From: Saccharum officinarum
Taxonomy: Eukaryota; Streptophyta; Magnoliopsida; Poales; Poaceae
Direction: 5' to 3'
Length of the DNA stretch: 64,000 bases
Assembly (NCBI GenBank): GCA_020631735.1
Contig: CM036188.1
Location: 10,210,214-10,274,213 of the forward strand
The position numbers were made by a program, and so were the translations under genes. Below the pieces are notes generated by a model that worked only from the letters and a program-made list of their open reading frames with translations, had not been told where the DNA came from and searched no databases. Position 1 is the stretch's first letter. Each line of letters starts with the position of its first letter. This document shows positions 48,218 through 59,232 of the stretch, piece after piece.

Positions 48218-48299
48218 CGCTTTGCTCTAGCTGGTGTAGCACTAAATGGTGTGATTTATGCTGTTGGTGGCCTCAATGGTGTTGAATATCTGAGGCGCT
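48218..48299 (+). pseudogene. Kelch repeat exon fragment
   Basis: After the acceptor the + frame reads RFALAGVALNGVIYAVGGLN followed by GVEYL, one kelch blade with the diagnostic double Gly. It is fused directly to GC-rich DNA at about 48300, so the rest of the propeller is missing. Same orientation as the DCD exon. Confidence 0.7.
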
Positions 48300-48870
48300 T
48301 TGCTCGAGAGAGGACAGGGGACGATACCTGTGGGGGGGAGTGTAGAGTCGACCAAGATGAACTCGGCGGTGCCAAACACAGCCTCGAGGATGCTCTCCTC
48401 AAGGCTCCAGGTCTCCTCGCGGGTCGGCTCGTCACTCGCGGCGGGTCGGCACCACGTCTCCTCAAGGCTCCAGGCCTCCTTCCTCTCTCGAGTCTCGCCT
48501 CCAGGCAGCGGGCGCAGGCCGGCTCGAGTCCCCTATGGGCGGCGGGCGGCGGCCGCATCACCACCCTAGCTACTGTGGCACGAAACCCTAGCCGCCCGGT
48601 GCTGGAGACAGAGGTCAGAGGAAGATGGGAGAGGAAGGAAGCAGCAGCAGAGGGGTGAGGGAGGGGGAGGATGCAGCAGCGGAGGGGTGAGGGAGGGGGA
48701 GGATGCGACAACGGCGGGCGGCGGGCGGAGGCGACGGGAAAATCCGGCAGCCTGCCAGCGTCTTTGAGAATGAAATCGCCCAACACTTCACCGATTTCAC
48801 CGCCTCCAGTATATAAACAACACCATCTATCACTAAGGGCGGGTGCTGAGTGACCCGCCCTTACAGAGCT
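48300..48870. promoter_or_regulatory. GC-rich promoter/leader-like block with TATA and subterminal hairpin
   Basis: 48300-48780 is GC-rich with a duplicated GAGGGGTGAGGGAGGGGGAG at about 48650 and 48679. TATATAAA is at about 48810-48817, followed by a TAAGGGCGGG/CCCGCCCTTA hairpin (48833-48870). That hairpin belongs to the CACTA-3 subterminal family, which suggests an internal copy of an element end. The direction of transcription is ambiguous. Confidence 0.4.
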
Positions 48871-49195
48871 TTTTCTATTTTTTAAAATCAAAAAATAAAT
48901 AAACAAGCTTGGTAAATATTTTTTGACGCAAAAACCGTGGTGCCACAGATATTTATTAGCAAGCTTGGTAAATATCAAAAAATAAATAAACAAGCTTGGT
49001 AAATATTTATTAAAAAATATTTTTTAAAATATTTTTTTTATTTTTTGATATCTTTTTTTTAATATCAAACAATTTTATTAAAGAAAACAACGAATAAAGG
49101 GAAGTCATATAGATATTGTTTGATATTTTGGCCAACTTTTCATTTGACAAAGTTTGAACGATTCAAATTTTGAATTTTGAAATTTTGACAGCTCT

Positions 49196-50460
49196 AAACC
49201 AGTTTTCGGAACCCTAGATGGTCTCAACTACAAAAGTCATGAATACAAAGTTTGTCAAACTTATCAAGTTCTACTACATTGGTGTAATGGTCAACTTTTC
49301 ATTTGACAAAGTTTGAACCACTCAAATTTTGAATTTTGAATTTTTGACAGCTACATGCCTGTTTTCGAAACCCTATATGGTCCCAACTCGGAAAGTCATG
49401 AATACCAAGATTGTTCCACTCATCAAGATCTACATTTGATACATAGACCATTTTTTTATTTGATAAAGTGTTAGCAAAATGTAGTTCTAAATCCACAAGT
49501 CTCACATATAGTTTCATAAAGTCTATGTGAGATTCAAGATTTTGTGACTAGTGTTTACTAACACTTTCTCAAATGCAAAAATGACCTATGTATCAAATGT
49601 AGATCTTGATGAGTTCTACAAACATGGTATTCAAAAGTTTTTCATTTGAGGCCATTTAGTGCTCATTTGACCAAGTTTGACCAAGTCACATCTTGGATTT
49701 TAAAAAAATATGACTAGTGTTTACTAAAAATTTCTCAAATGCACAAATGAACTATATATCAAATGTAGATCTTGATGTGTTGTACAATCTTGGTATTCAA
49801 AAGTTTTTCATTTGAGGTCATTTAGTGGCTCATTTGACCAAGTTTGACCAAGTCAAATCTTGGATTTTTTAAAAAAACACTTTGACCGAACCCTAGATGG
49901 TCTCAACTACAAAAGTCATAAATACAAAGTTTGTCAAACTTATCAAGTTCTACAATTGGTGTAATGGTCAACTTTTCATTTGACAAAGTTTGAACCCACT
50001 CAAATTTTGAATTTTGAATTATTGACAGCTACATGCCAGTTTTCGAAACCTATATGGTCCCAACTCGGAAAGTCATGAGTACCAAGATTGTTCCACTCAT
50101 CAAGATCTACATTTGATACATAGGCCATTTTTGCATTCGACAAAGTGTTAGCAAAGTGTAGTTCTAAATCCACAAGTCTCACATATAGTTTCATAAAAGT
50201 CTATGTGAGATTCAAGATTTTGTGACTAGTGTTTACTAACACTTTCTCAAATGCAAAAAAGACCTATGTATCAAATGTAGATCTTGATGAGTTCTACAAA
50301 CATGGTATTCAAAAGTTTTTCATTTGAGGCCATTTCATTGCTCATTTGACCAATTTGACCAAGTCACATCTTAGATTTTTAAAAAATATGTCTAGTGTTT
50401 ACTAAAAATTTGTCAAATGCACAAATGAACTATGTATCAAATGTGGATCTTGATGAGCTG
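49196..50460. repeat. Two tandem units of about 680 bp, each with a long hairpin
   Basis: ACCCTAGATGGTCTCAACTA at 49211 recurs at 49890 (offset 679), and the similarity continues through both units. Within unit 1, 49416-49510 and 49520-49616 are inverted copies (ATCAAGATCTACATTTGATA and its complement) separated by about 10 bp. Unit 2 has the same pair at about 50097-50300. No coding sense. Confidence 0.85.
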
Positions 50461-51116
50461 AATAGTTTGTTGTTGTCATCGAAGTCTTTCCACTGACTAC
50501 CATCGGCAGGGTGTGCAATCACATCGTCATCTACCTTGCGATCGTCGTCCCACCATGTCATGAGCGCGGTTTCCTTAGGGTCAGGAAGATACGCCTCAAG
50601 CGGTCGGTCACTGGCAGGTACCACATTACCAAGGCATGAACTCTTCTCTTCCTTGCATCGTTGCCTAATGGAGTATCCTCTGGGGGTTGAGATTCTTGTA
50701 CCGCCTTTTTTGTACCCTTCTTAGTCCTCTTGTTCCCCGTGGAGGCTTCTCCTCCACTGTAAAGGTCATTGTCCTGGTATCGGCTGGCCCCACAGCGAGG
50801 ACATTTGTCTAGATCTTTGAACGTATCACCACGAAAAAGGATACAATAGTTGGGGCATGCATGGATTTTTTAACACCCATTGTCAATGGATTTATAACCT
50901 TCTTCGCATGGTATGTGTTGGCGGGAACCAAGTTTGGCAGTGGCAGCACCCGTGATACGGTTCTTGCAATCTCTTGCAGGGACAAATAATTGTATCCTTA
51001 TTATATCTCAACGTTGATGCATGCTTCTTTGAGGATTTAATAAATTTGTCCACCTCTTCATAGAAACCTTCATCGATCCTTGACCAACCATACATCCAAG
51101 ACTTTCTGTACTCCAT
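50430..51116 (-). pseudogene. CACTA-3 TNP2-type transposase, 5' fragment
   Basis: It starts at ATG 51116 on minus with MEYRKSWMYGWSR and the Cys motif ICPCK. It continues in other frames with HACPNYCILFRGDTF, KCPRCGASRYQDNDLYSGG, VMWYLPVTDRLRRIF and ending ALMTWWDDDRKVDDDV. This is the first third of a TNP2 protein. It stops where the 680-bp repeat array begins, so the catalytic core is deleted. At least two frameshifts. The element depends on a relative for transposase. Confidence 0.85.
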
Positions 51117-52020
51117 CTTTTGAAAAAAAACAACAAAAGAAAACACATGAAAGGAATCAAATTGATAAATAACTACTTGAGAATTAATTACAAAATGAAA
51201 AAATCCTAGATGTAGAAATTGATCTACATGAAAAACTAGGGTGTAATCTCCACTATAATCCAGCAAGGGCGACTAAATATAAAGGGTGTGAGCTCATTTC
51301 TCTAACTAATCTACACTAATAGCACCATGGAAGAGAGAGAAAGTAAAGCTCTAATTTACTTACTAATAAACCATTAACACTTCAATTAAAAGCTTGAAAT
51401 AGAGCTAATTAATAATTAATAACTTAAGACCAATTATAAAAATCCATGGTATGGGATAATTAATTAATTAATTGTCTATTAATACATATATAAATATTTA
51501 TAAAGACAATATATATATCTAATGGTAAAAATATTTCAAAGAGAACAATTACCACCAATTATTATTTTACCCACTACCTTTCATATCAACCCCATTTCAA
51601 TTTCATGAAGCAAAAATTAAAAAAAATCCTAGATCTAGAAATAGATCTACATGAAACATACATGAAACTAGGGTTTAATCTCCACTCAAATCAAGCAAGA
51701 GCCACTAAATAAAGGTTGTGAGCTCGTTTCTCTAGCTAATCTACACTAATAGCTTCAAAACTAGGGTCTATTACCTCCGTACAAAGCTCAAGCACCATGG
51801 AAGAGAGAGAAAACAAAACTCTAATTTACTCACTAACTAACCATTGAAACTTAAATTTAGGGTTTGGAATAGTATTTTCTTACCTTCAACAAGCTCTCCA
51901 CCAAGGAATTGAGATCAAAACCTTCCCCTTAGTAGAGCAATTTTTTGGGAGGAGCCCAAGGCCTCCCAACCTTTTTTTGCAAGATGGAGTGAGTGGCTCG
52001 AGGAGGAAGAAGATGGGGTG
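51117..52020. promoter_or_regulatory. 5' region of CACTA-3 TNP2 with a duplicated segment of about 200 bp
   Basis: 51206-51380 and 51627-51850 are imperfect direct copies (CACTAATAGC, ACCATGGAAGAGAGAG, CTCTAATTTACT). Upstream position suggests a promoter/5' UTR. No frame. Confidence 0.5.
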
Positions 52021-52125
52021 CAGCTGGTGATCCGGTGCATGGCCAACCTACTGTAAGGGCGGCTCAATCACCAGCCACCTTACAGTAAATAGTCCTGGCT
52101 CTTACTGTGTCCTTTTAAGGTAGTG
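52021..52125. repeat. CACTA-3 right terminus
   Basis: A TGTAAGGGCGGCTCAATCAC hairpin and the terminal AAGGTAGTG. Confidence 0.8.
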
Positions 52126-52766
52126 GCGTGTTGTTGCTGCACGTTCGCTCATGGGAGGCGTTCCTCCCATACTGAATATAGGACGTGGATGTCTCCCACA
52201 ACCATGCTATGTAAGGAGGATGTTGTGACCCCATGCTTGGGGGTAGGTGGAATATTGCTCTACAGTGCTACTACAGTAGTTGCATAGTGTTTCAATAGCT
52301 CACATGGCAGACAACTAGGTTTTTTTAGCAACACAGAAAGACAACTAGGTAGCACCCCACATTGAAACGGTCGGTTTGCTCTGACTTGGTTATGTGGACA
52401 GGAGGTGTCGGAGAGATGGGGAGTTGTTTTAGTATTATGTTTCCATATGCCCCAGAATCATGCCGTACTTGGGCTAACACTACGGGCCAAAGAACAGGGC
52501 CAAGCATGGCACTAGCCTGGCCGTGCCTTAGCAGGCCACATGCTCAATGTAAGGTTCAACTCTATAACTATTAGGACTAGGCGGGCGGCACTACGGGCCA
52601 AAGAACAGGGCCAAGCATGGCACTAGCCTGGCCGTGCCTTAGCAGGCCACGTGCCTTATGTAATATAACTATTAGGACTAGGCCGGACAAAAATATCGAG
52701 AACCAAAAATTGAACCAAAATATACGAGAATTGAACCGAAAATACCAAAACCGAAGTTTGCGCTAC
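52126..52766. repeat. Right flank with tandem duplication of 106 bp
   Basis: CACTACGGGCCAAAGAACAG occurs at 52483 and 52589 and similarity runs about 85 bp, including GGCACTAGCCTGGCCGTGCC. Sequence runs into the N gap. No gene. Confidence 0.75.
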
Positions 52767-52866
52767 NNNNNNNNNNNNNNNNNNNNNNNNNNNNNNNNNN
52801 NNNNNNNNNNNNNNNNNNNNNNNNNNNNNNNNNNNNNNNNNNNNNNNNNNNNNNNNNNNNNNNNNN
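52767..52866. other. Assembly gap, 100 N
   Basis: Exactly 100 N, a conventional size for a gap of unknown length. Frames reported across it are meaningless. Confidence 0.99.
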
Positions 52867-53350
52867 AACCAACACATTTCTTGAAGTATATTCTAGCAGT
52901 TGGAAGTCCATCTCCGTTGTTCATCCAACAATGGAAAGCGCATCCGAATACATTCCGAGATCACAATTCAGTTCTCAGTCCTCACGACCCAGACCGAGGT
53001 GTTGCGCAACAGGGAGGTGATATGGAACTGGAGGAGGCATCAATGGCGCTCGAAGAGGTGATGAACAATCGTAAACATGTGTGTGCTGCACGTGCATGGC
53101 CACTAGTTTATATATAAGTTCTTTCTATCAGAGAAATATATGTGTGTTGTACAGAATGCCTTGTAAAACAAGATGTGTACAACACTTATAAATGACTAAT
53201 ACTTAGGCATAATATTCATGTACAACTATGTATCATTATCCATTAGAAATTGTTTTCTACTGTATTCTAACTAATAAACTTTTTTGTTGTGCAGACACCT
53301 AGTGTTCATAGTTTCTACCAAAATTGCTTCTTGAAGAGGTGGATACCCGA
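52867..53350 (+). repeat. Segment X, copy 1 (gene-fragment repeat)
   Basis: It starts at the gap edge inside the repeat (compare 54031). A coding-like block runs to 53116 (LEEASMALEEVMNNRKHVC). An AT-rich intron-like part follows, then, after TTGTGCAG, a degenerate RING exon from 53295 (TPSVHSFYQNCFLKRW) in which the zinc-binding Cys are lost. I do not recognise the first block. Confidence 0.7.
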
Positions 53351-53489
53351 TGAAAATGAACATCTAGGAAATGTCATGCACACATCGAGTCCAAAATGGC
53401 ACAACACTCAAGAATTAACTCAACATTCAAGATTAACCCTTTCAAGAACATACTCCCTAAATTAGCTAAAGATCTCGTCTCGTTCAACT

Positions 53490-53690
53490 GCCTGATCCTG
53501 AGAGAATGTCACGAACATGGAGCGATAGTCCTCCGACATTGTGAAGAGGCCCAAGCATAGGGCTCTTCGAGCTCTAGGTTGCGGCCGACGAGCCCGTCTG
53601 ATAGTTGTGTAGCAAGTGGTATATGTGATCATTGAAAATGAGCATGCACAGCCATCGAGGAGATCGTGACTAGAGGGCGGCTAGAGGGTG
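53490..53690 (-). pseudogene. Family Y fragment, copy 1
   Basis: Short degenerate copy of the 3' part of the minus-strand family seen at 54654-55212 (compare GTCACGAACATGGAGCGATA and GCGGCCGACGAG). Frame broken throughout. Confidence 0.6.
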
Positions 53691-54030
53691 GCTAAAGGGC
53701 GGTGACTATATGCCTACAGAACCATTGTATATAGGACTCTTATTTAGTTTCCAACATCAATGTTTGAAATATGTCTAGTTCGTTCGATGGGCTACAATGT
53801 TACCTGTTTGATCCTCTCAGACAGGATGTTCATTGTTTGCACCATTTGATTTGTCTTGAGAACCTAGAAAATATATTGAAAGATAGGTCAAGCTACTAAT
53901 GGACTAACTTTAAGACAATTTTCTGACATACATTTACTTTTGTCACTAAGTTGAGATGCCTCCAGAAAAAACATCATAAACTAGTTGATTTACTAACATT
54001 TTGACCTGATGTCTTGCCATAAACGTCATA

Positions 54031-54530
54031 AACCAGCACATTTCTTGAAGTATATTCTGGCGGTTGGAAGTCCATCTTCGTTGTTCATCCAACAATGGAA
54101 AGCGCAAGCCAAAGACGTTCTGAGATCACTATTTAGTTTAGTCCCCATGACCCAGACCAAGGAGGTGCGCAAGAGGAGGTAATATTAAAGAAACTGGAGG
54201 AGGCATCAATGGCGCTCGAGGAGGTGATGAACAATCGTAAACATGTGTGTGCTATACGTGCATGGCCACTAGTTTATATATAAGTTCTTTCTATTAGACA
54301 TGTATATCTGTGTTGTACACAATGTCTTGTAACACAAGATGTGTACAACACTTATAAATGACTAATACTTTCTTTGTGTATTTTACTTTTTGTAGGCACA
54401 ATATTCATGTATAACTATTTATCATTTTTCATTAGACATTTGTTTTCTACTGTATTCTAACCTAACAAACTTTTTGTTGTGCAGACACCTAGTGTTCATA
54501 GTTTCTACCAAAATTGCTTCTTGAAGACGT
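54031..54530 (+). repeat. Segment X, copy 2
   Basis: Full copy of the segment cut by the gap at 52867: the same coding-like block, AT-rich intron-like stretch and degenerate RING exon from 54485. A few indels versus copy 1. Confidence 0.8.
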
Positions 54531-54653
54531 GGATACCCGATGAAAACAAACATGTGGGAAATGTCACACATCGAGTCCAAAATGGCACAACATTCAAGAA
54601 TTAACTCTAACATTCAAGATTTAACCGTTTCAAGAACATACTCCCTGAAGTAG

Positions 54654-55212
54654 CTAAAGATTTCGTCTCATTTGACTGCCTGATCCTGAGAGAATGTCAC
54701 GAACATGGAGCGATAGTCCTCCGACACAGTGAAGACGACCCTAGTGTAGGGCTCTTCGAGCTCTAGGTTGCGGCCGACGAGGCCCGTCTGATAGTGGTAT
54801 GGCAAGTGGTAGAGGCGATCGTCGAAAATGAGCGTGCACACACCATCGAGGAGATCGGTGACACCGTGCACGATGAGATCTCAATTGACAGGGAAGAAGA
54901 GGAGGTCGTCCATGCGGCTGTCCTAGCAAAGCGCAGGGAGGAGCGGCTCGGTGGGCCGGCGAGGAGGTTCCTTATGTGAAGGCAGTGAATGATGCAGCTG
55001 TCCTCACTGACTAGATGGCCTAGGGCGGTGGTGCTCATGCCCGATAGGTGGGAGATGACCTGGTTGGAGCCCTGATCGAAGCAAAGTAGGAGCGCCATGG
55101 CATTTTGTGCCACCTGTGGGTGGCGGTCGCAGTCGTCGAGGAAGCGTTCGTATACACCCTAGGCGAAGGTGTAGCTGTGTAGCATGTCGCAGACGGTGGT
55201 GACAGCGGCCAT
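54654..55212 (-). pseudogene. Family Y gene, copy 2 (unrecognised grass family)
   Basis: From ATG 55212 on minus: an alpha-helical-looking N-terminus (VTTVCDMLHSYTFA, stop, GVYERFLDDC), then QVAQNAMALLLCFDQGSNQV and LSGMSTTALGHLV. A frame change follows near 54960, then LLDGVCTLIFDDRLYHLPYH and YRSMFVTFSQDQAVK before a stop at 54668. I do not recognise the family and give no function. A minus-strand TATA box is at 55337-55345. One nonsense and one frameshift make it a pseudogene. It is repeated at 56412-56977 and 57853-58290. Confidence 0.7.
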
Positions 55213-55336
55213 TGGTGGAGGTGGAGCTAAGGAAGCAAGAAGGATAGCTCTAGCTAGTAGCTAATGTATGCACTGATGATCGAAGAACTGATGAAAGGGT
55301 GATTGGTTGATGGAAGTGAAGCTCTGCATGATGGGG

Positions 55337-55345
55337 ATTTATAGC
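55337..55345 (-). promoter_or_regulatory. TATA box of family Y copy 2
   Basis: GGCTATAAATCCCC on minus about 125 bp before the ATG. The same context is kept at 57102-57109 before copy 3. Confidence 0.55.
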
Positions 55346-55559
55346 CAAGGCGACCAAAATGATTGTCTGGTAGTTTCTTGGTTGGATCGTTTTCTCACTC
55401 ACCGCTCCCTTGTAGAATTAGCAAAAACAAAGCACGAGAAATAGGGGCACACAACCGTTTCAAATGGGCGCTACGGTTTGGCCAATCGCCACGCATATAA
55501 TATGTGAATCTTAATGAATCTGATTGTTCGCTTTACTTTTTACAAATTTTATTTTGCTT

Positions 55560-55905
55560 TGTATTTTACCGTAGCATTAGAACAGGCACACTACTAGTAT
55601 AGGAAGCTATGTTTTATGTTTTCTTCATCTATATGTATGTTCTTTCTATGGCATGTATATGTGTTGTGTGCATATTGTCATGTAACACAAGACAATGTGT
55701 ACAACACATATACATGTCTGATTTTTTGTGTATTTTACTTTGGATAGCCATAGTATGCATGTATTGCTATTTATTATTCATTATACTTTTGTTTCCTACC
55801 ATATTTCTATCTAATAAATAATTTTTTATTGTGCAGCCACCATGTGGCAGCCATAATTTTGGCCAAAAGTGCTTCAAATTGTGAAGTGTTGTGCACATAT
55901 CACGT
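55560..55905 (+). repeat. Segment Z, copy 1 (RING exon, VIM/ORTHRUS-like)
   Basis: An AT-rich intron-like stretch ends in TATTGTGCAG at 55836, followed by a degraded form of the RING motif found intact at 60211. In this copy the frame is spoiled by small insertions. Confidence 0.65.
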
Positions 55906-55929
55906 CCAAAATAGCACAGCGACCAAGAA

Positions 55930-56250
55930 TCAAGGCGACATTTAGCGCTGATAGGCTCGCATGGACTATGTTGTCCTTTCCTGGCTCATTATCACCATAA
56001 CCAATGATCTTGCCTGCTCCACCTAGCGTGAGATAGAGACACAATTCCTTGGCAATTAGGAGACTTGCTCGAGCTCTCTACCGTGTTGCTGAATTCCGAA
56101 GCTTCGTTTAGGGCTATCTCTCCAAATCTAAGTACTACAAACACTTAAGTCCATGGTCAACACCCTCATTTACTTGGGGGCATGGGGAGTTCATTTGTAA
56201 CCACACGCTTGTCCTCAATGTGCTTCATAGCCTCATCAAGATGTATGCTT
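55930..56250 (+). pseudogene. Copia gag fragment, copy 1
   Basis: Degraded copy of the gag segment seen at 58737 and 60330 (CGCATGGACTATGTTGTCC, then GAAACACAATTCCTTGGCAA). It ends at the same point as copy 2, after CCTCATCAAGATGTATG. Not translatable. Confidence 0.65.
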
Positions 56251-56411
56251 CGCCGCCGCCACCGCCGCCCGGGTCCAAAACACCGAGCATCAAGATTATT
56301 CAATGAGGATGCAATCATGCACATGTACATATACAGCATTCACATAGCTAGCTAGAGATTGAGTGTGTAGCAATCAGGCATGCATGCATCAACGAGTTGA
56401 AACAGAACATA

Positions 56412-56977
56412 CTCCCTGAAGTAGCTAAAGATCTCGTTTCGTTCAACTGCTTGACCCCGAGAGAATGTCATGAATGGAGAGATAGTCCTCTGGCGCGGGG
56501 ACGATGATCCTAGCGTAGGGCTATGAGCTCTGGGTTGCGACTGAGAGGCCCGTCTGATAGCGCTGCAGTAGGTGGTAGAGGTGATCGTCGAAAATGAGCA
56601 TGCACACGCCATCGAGGAGATCGCTGATGCCGCGCATGATGAGGTCTCAGTTGATGGGAAGAAGAGAGGGTGTCGTCCATGCAGCTGTCCCGGCAGAGCG
56701 CAGAGAGGAGCGGGGGTGGGCGGTGAGGAGGTTCCTCATGTGAAGGCAGTGGATGACGCAGCTGGCCTCGGTGCCCAGGTGGCCTAGGGCGGTGGTGCTC
56801 ATGCCCGGCAGGTGGAAGATGACCTGGTTGGTGCCCTGATCGAAGAAGAGCTGGAACGCCATGGCGTTCTGTGCCACCTGTGGGTGGCAATTGTAGTCAC
56901 CGAGGAAGCATTCGTATACACCGCAGGCGAAGGTGTAGTTGTACAACATGTCGGTGGATGGTGATGACAGCGGCCAT
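56412..56977 (-). pseudogene. Family Y gene, copy 3
   Basis: ATG at 56977 on minus. The frame breaks after a few codons, then MLYNYTFACGVYECFLGDYN and QVAQNAMAFQLFFDQGTNQV, then a frame change near 56650. LLDGVCMLIFDDHLYHLL follows in another frame. The N-terminus lacks the stop present in copy 2 (FACGVY versus FA-stop-GVY). Minus TATA at 57102-57109. Function unknown. Confidence 0.65.
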
Positions 56978-57309
56978 TGGTGGAGGTGGAACTAGGCAAA
57001 CAAAAAGGATAGCTCTAGCTAGCAGCTAACGTATGCACTGATGATAGAAGAACTGATGAAAGGGTGATTGGTTGATGGAAGGGAAGCTATGCAGGATAGG
57101 GATTTATAGGCGAAGGCAACCAAGATGACCCTCTGGTGGTTTCTTGGTTGGATCACTTTCTCACTCACTGTTCCCTCGTAGAATTAGCACAAACAAAGCC
57201 CGAGAAACAAGGGCACACAACCATGTCAAATGGGCACTACGGTTTGGCCAATCGCCATGTATATAAGATGTGAATCTTAATGGATCTGATTGTTCCTTTT
57301 ACGTTTTAC

Positions 57310-57850
57310 AAATTTTATCTTGTTTTGTATTTTACCGTAGTGTTAGCATAGGCACACTACTAGTATAGGAAGCTATGTTTTATGTTTTCTTCATTGATAT
57401 GTATGTTCTTTCAATGGCATGTATATATGTTGTGTGCATATTGTCATGGAACGCAAGCTGAAGACATTCCGAGATCACTATTTAGTTTCAGTCCTCATGA
57501 CCTAGACCGAGGTGGAGTCCAAGAGGAGGTGATATGGAAGGAACTAGAGGAGGTATCAATGGCGCTCAAGGAGGTAATGAACAATCATAAACACGTGTGT
57601 GCTGCACGTGCATGGCCACTAGTTTATATATAAGTTCTTTCTATTAGACATGTATATGTGTGTTGTACACAATGTCTTGTAACACAAGATGTGTACGACA
57701 CTTATAAATGACTAGTACTTCATTTGTGTATTTTACTTTGGGTAGGCATAATATTCATATACCACTATCTATCATTATTCATTAGACATTTGGTTTCTAT
57801 TGTATTCTGAACTAATAAACTTTTTTGTTGTGCAGACAGTGTTCATAGTT
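57310..57850 (+). repeat. Chimeric Z/X segment (copy 3 of X)
   Basis: 57310-57445 matches the start of segment Z (GGAAGCTATGTTTTATGTTT). From about 57446 (GGAACGCAAGCTGAAGACAT) it switches to segment X through 57850. A recombination join between repeats is the simplest explanation. Confidence 0.65.
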
Positions 57851-57852
57851 GC

Positions 57853-58290
57853 GGCCGAGAGATTGTCACGAACATGGAGCGATAGTCCTCCAACACAGTG
57901 ATGATGATCCTAGCGTAGGGCATTTTGAGCTTTGGGTTGCGGCCGACGAGGCCCATCTGAAAGTGGTGCAGCAAGTGGTACATGCGATCATCGAAAATGA
58001 GCGTTCACATGCCATCAAGGAGATCGGCGACGCCGCGCACGATGAGATCTCAGTTGACGGGGAAGAAGAAAGGGTCATCCATGCAGCTGTCCTAGCAGAG
58101 CGCAGAGAGGAGCGGGGTCGGTGGGCCAGCGAGGAGGTTCCTCATGTGAAGGCAGTGGATGACATAGCTGGCCTCACTGACTAGATGGCCTAGAGTAGTG
58201 GTGCTCATGCCCGACAGGTGGGAGATGACCTGGTTGGTGCCCTGATTGAAGCAGAGTAGGAGCGCCACATCATTTTGTGCCACCTATGGG
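57853..58290 (-). pseudogene. Family Y gene, copy 4, 5' truncated
   Basis: Matches copies 2 and 3 from NDVALLLCFNQGTNQVISHL down to the 3' part. The start of the gene is missing; it is joined at about 58290 to a triplicated GGTTTGGCCAATCG sequence that belongs further upstream of the gene in the other copies. Confidence 0.65.
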
Positions 58291-58389
58291 TTTGGCCAAT
58301 CACTACGGTTTGGCCAATCGGTACGGTTTGGCCGATCGCCACACATATAAGATGTGAATCTTAATGTATCTGATTGTTCCTTTTATTTT

Positions 58390-58736
58390 TTTACAAATTT
58401 TATCTTGTTTTGTATTTTACCGTAGCGTTAGCACAGGCACACTACTAGTATAGGAAGCTATGTTTTATGTTTTCTTCATCTACATTTATGTTCTTTCAAT
58501 GGCATGTATATGTTGTGTGCATATTGTCATGGAACACAAGACAATGTGTACAACACATATACATGTCTGACTTTTTTGTGTGTTTTACTTTGGATAGCCA
58601 TAGTATGCATGTAATGCTATTTATCATTATCCATTAAACATTTGTTTCCTACCATATTTTTATGTAATACATAGTTTTTTATTGTGTAGACACCATGTGG
58701 CCATAATTTCTGCCAAAAGTGCTTCAAATCGGGGCT
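58390..58736 (+). repeat. Segment Z, copy 3
   Basis: Intron-like AT-rich stretch, acceptor TTGTGTAG, RING exon CACCATGTGGCCATAATTTC at 58690 continuing to TGCTTCAAATC, then direct fusion to copia gag. Confidence 0.7.
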
Positions 58737-59050
58737 CGCATGGACTATGTTGTCCTTTCCTAGCTCCTTATCACTATCACCAATGATCTTGTCACGACCA
58801 TCATGGAATTTAGCGCCATTACCCACGTCACCTGGCTTGCGATAGAAACACAATTCCTTGGCAACTAGGAGACTCGCTCGGGCTCTCTACCTCGCTGCTG
58901 ACTTCCGAAGCTTTGTTCAAGGCTATGTCTCCATCACGAAGTACTACCAACACTTCAAGTCCATGGTCAATGCCCTCATTTACATGGGGACATGGGGAGT
59001 TCATTTGCAACCACACGCTTGTCCTCAATGTGCTTCATAGCCTCATCGAG
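58737..59050 (+). pseudogene. Copia gag fragment, copy 2
   Basis: The + frames read MDYVVLS-stop, WLAIETQFLGN-stop, then in another frame LARALYLAADFRSFVQGYVS and ITKYYQHFKSMVNAL. This is the N-terminal half of a Ty1-copia Gag (UBN2-type). Two TAG stops and one frameshift. It breaks off at 59050 where MATH-BTB-related DNA begins. Confidence 0.8.
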
Positions 59051-59232
59051 ATGTACGTTTTGCCTCCCACTCCTGTCACCGCCCAGCGAAAAAAAACCCA
59101 TCGCCTCCCCACACCGCCGCCTACATTTGAAACCCGAGCCTCGTCGTGGCTCGCTTCCGAGGACACCCACGCACGGGCATGCGGGCGGGCTCTGTCGTGG
59201 CCACGCAGGCGTCTGTTTCCTCAAAAATAGAT

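Noticed and set aside
52617..53117. Frames running through the N gap
   Set aside because: They cross 100 unknown bases and cannot be real as written.
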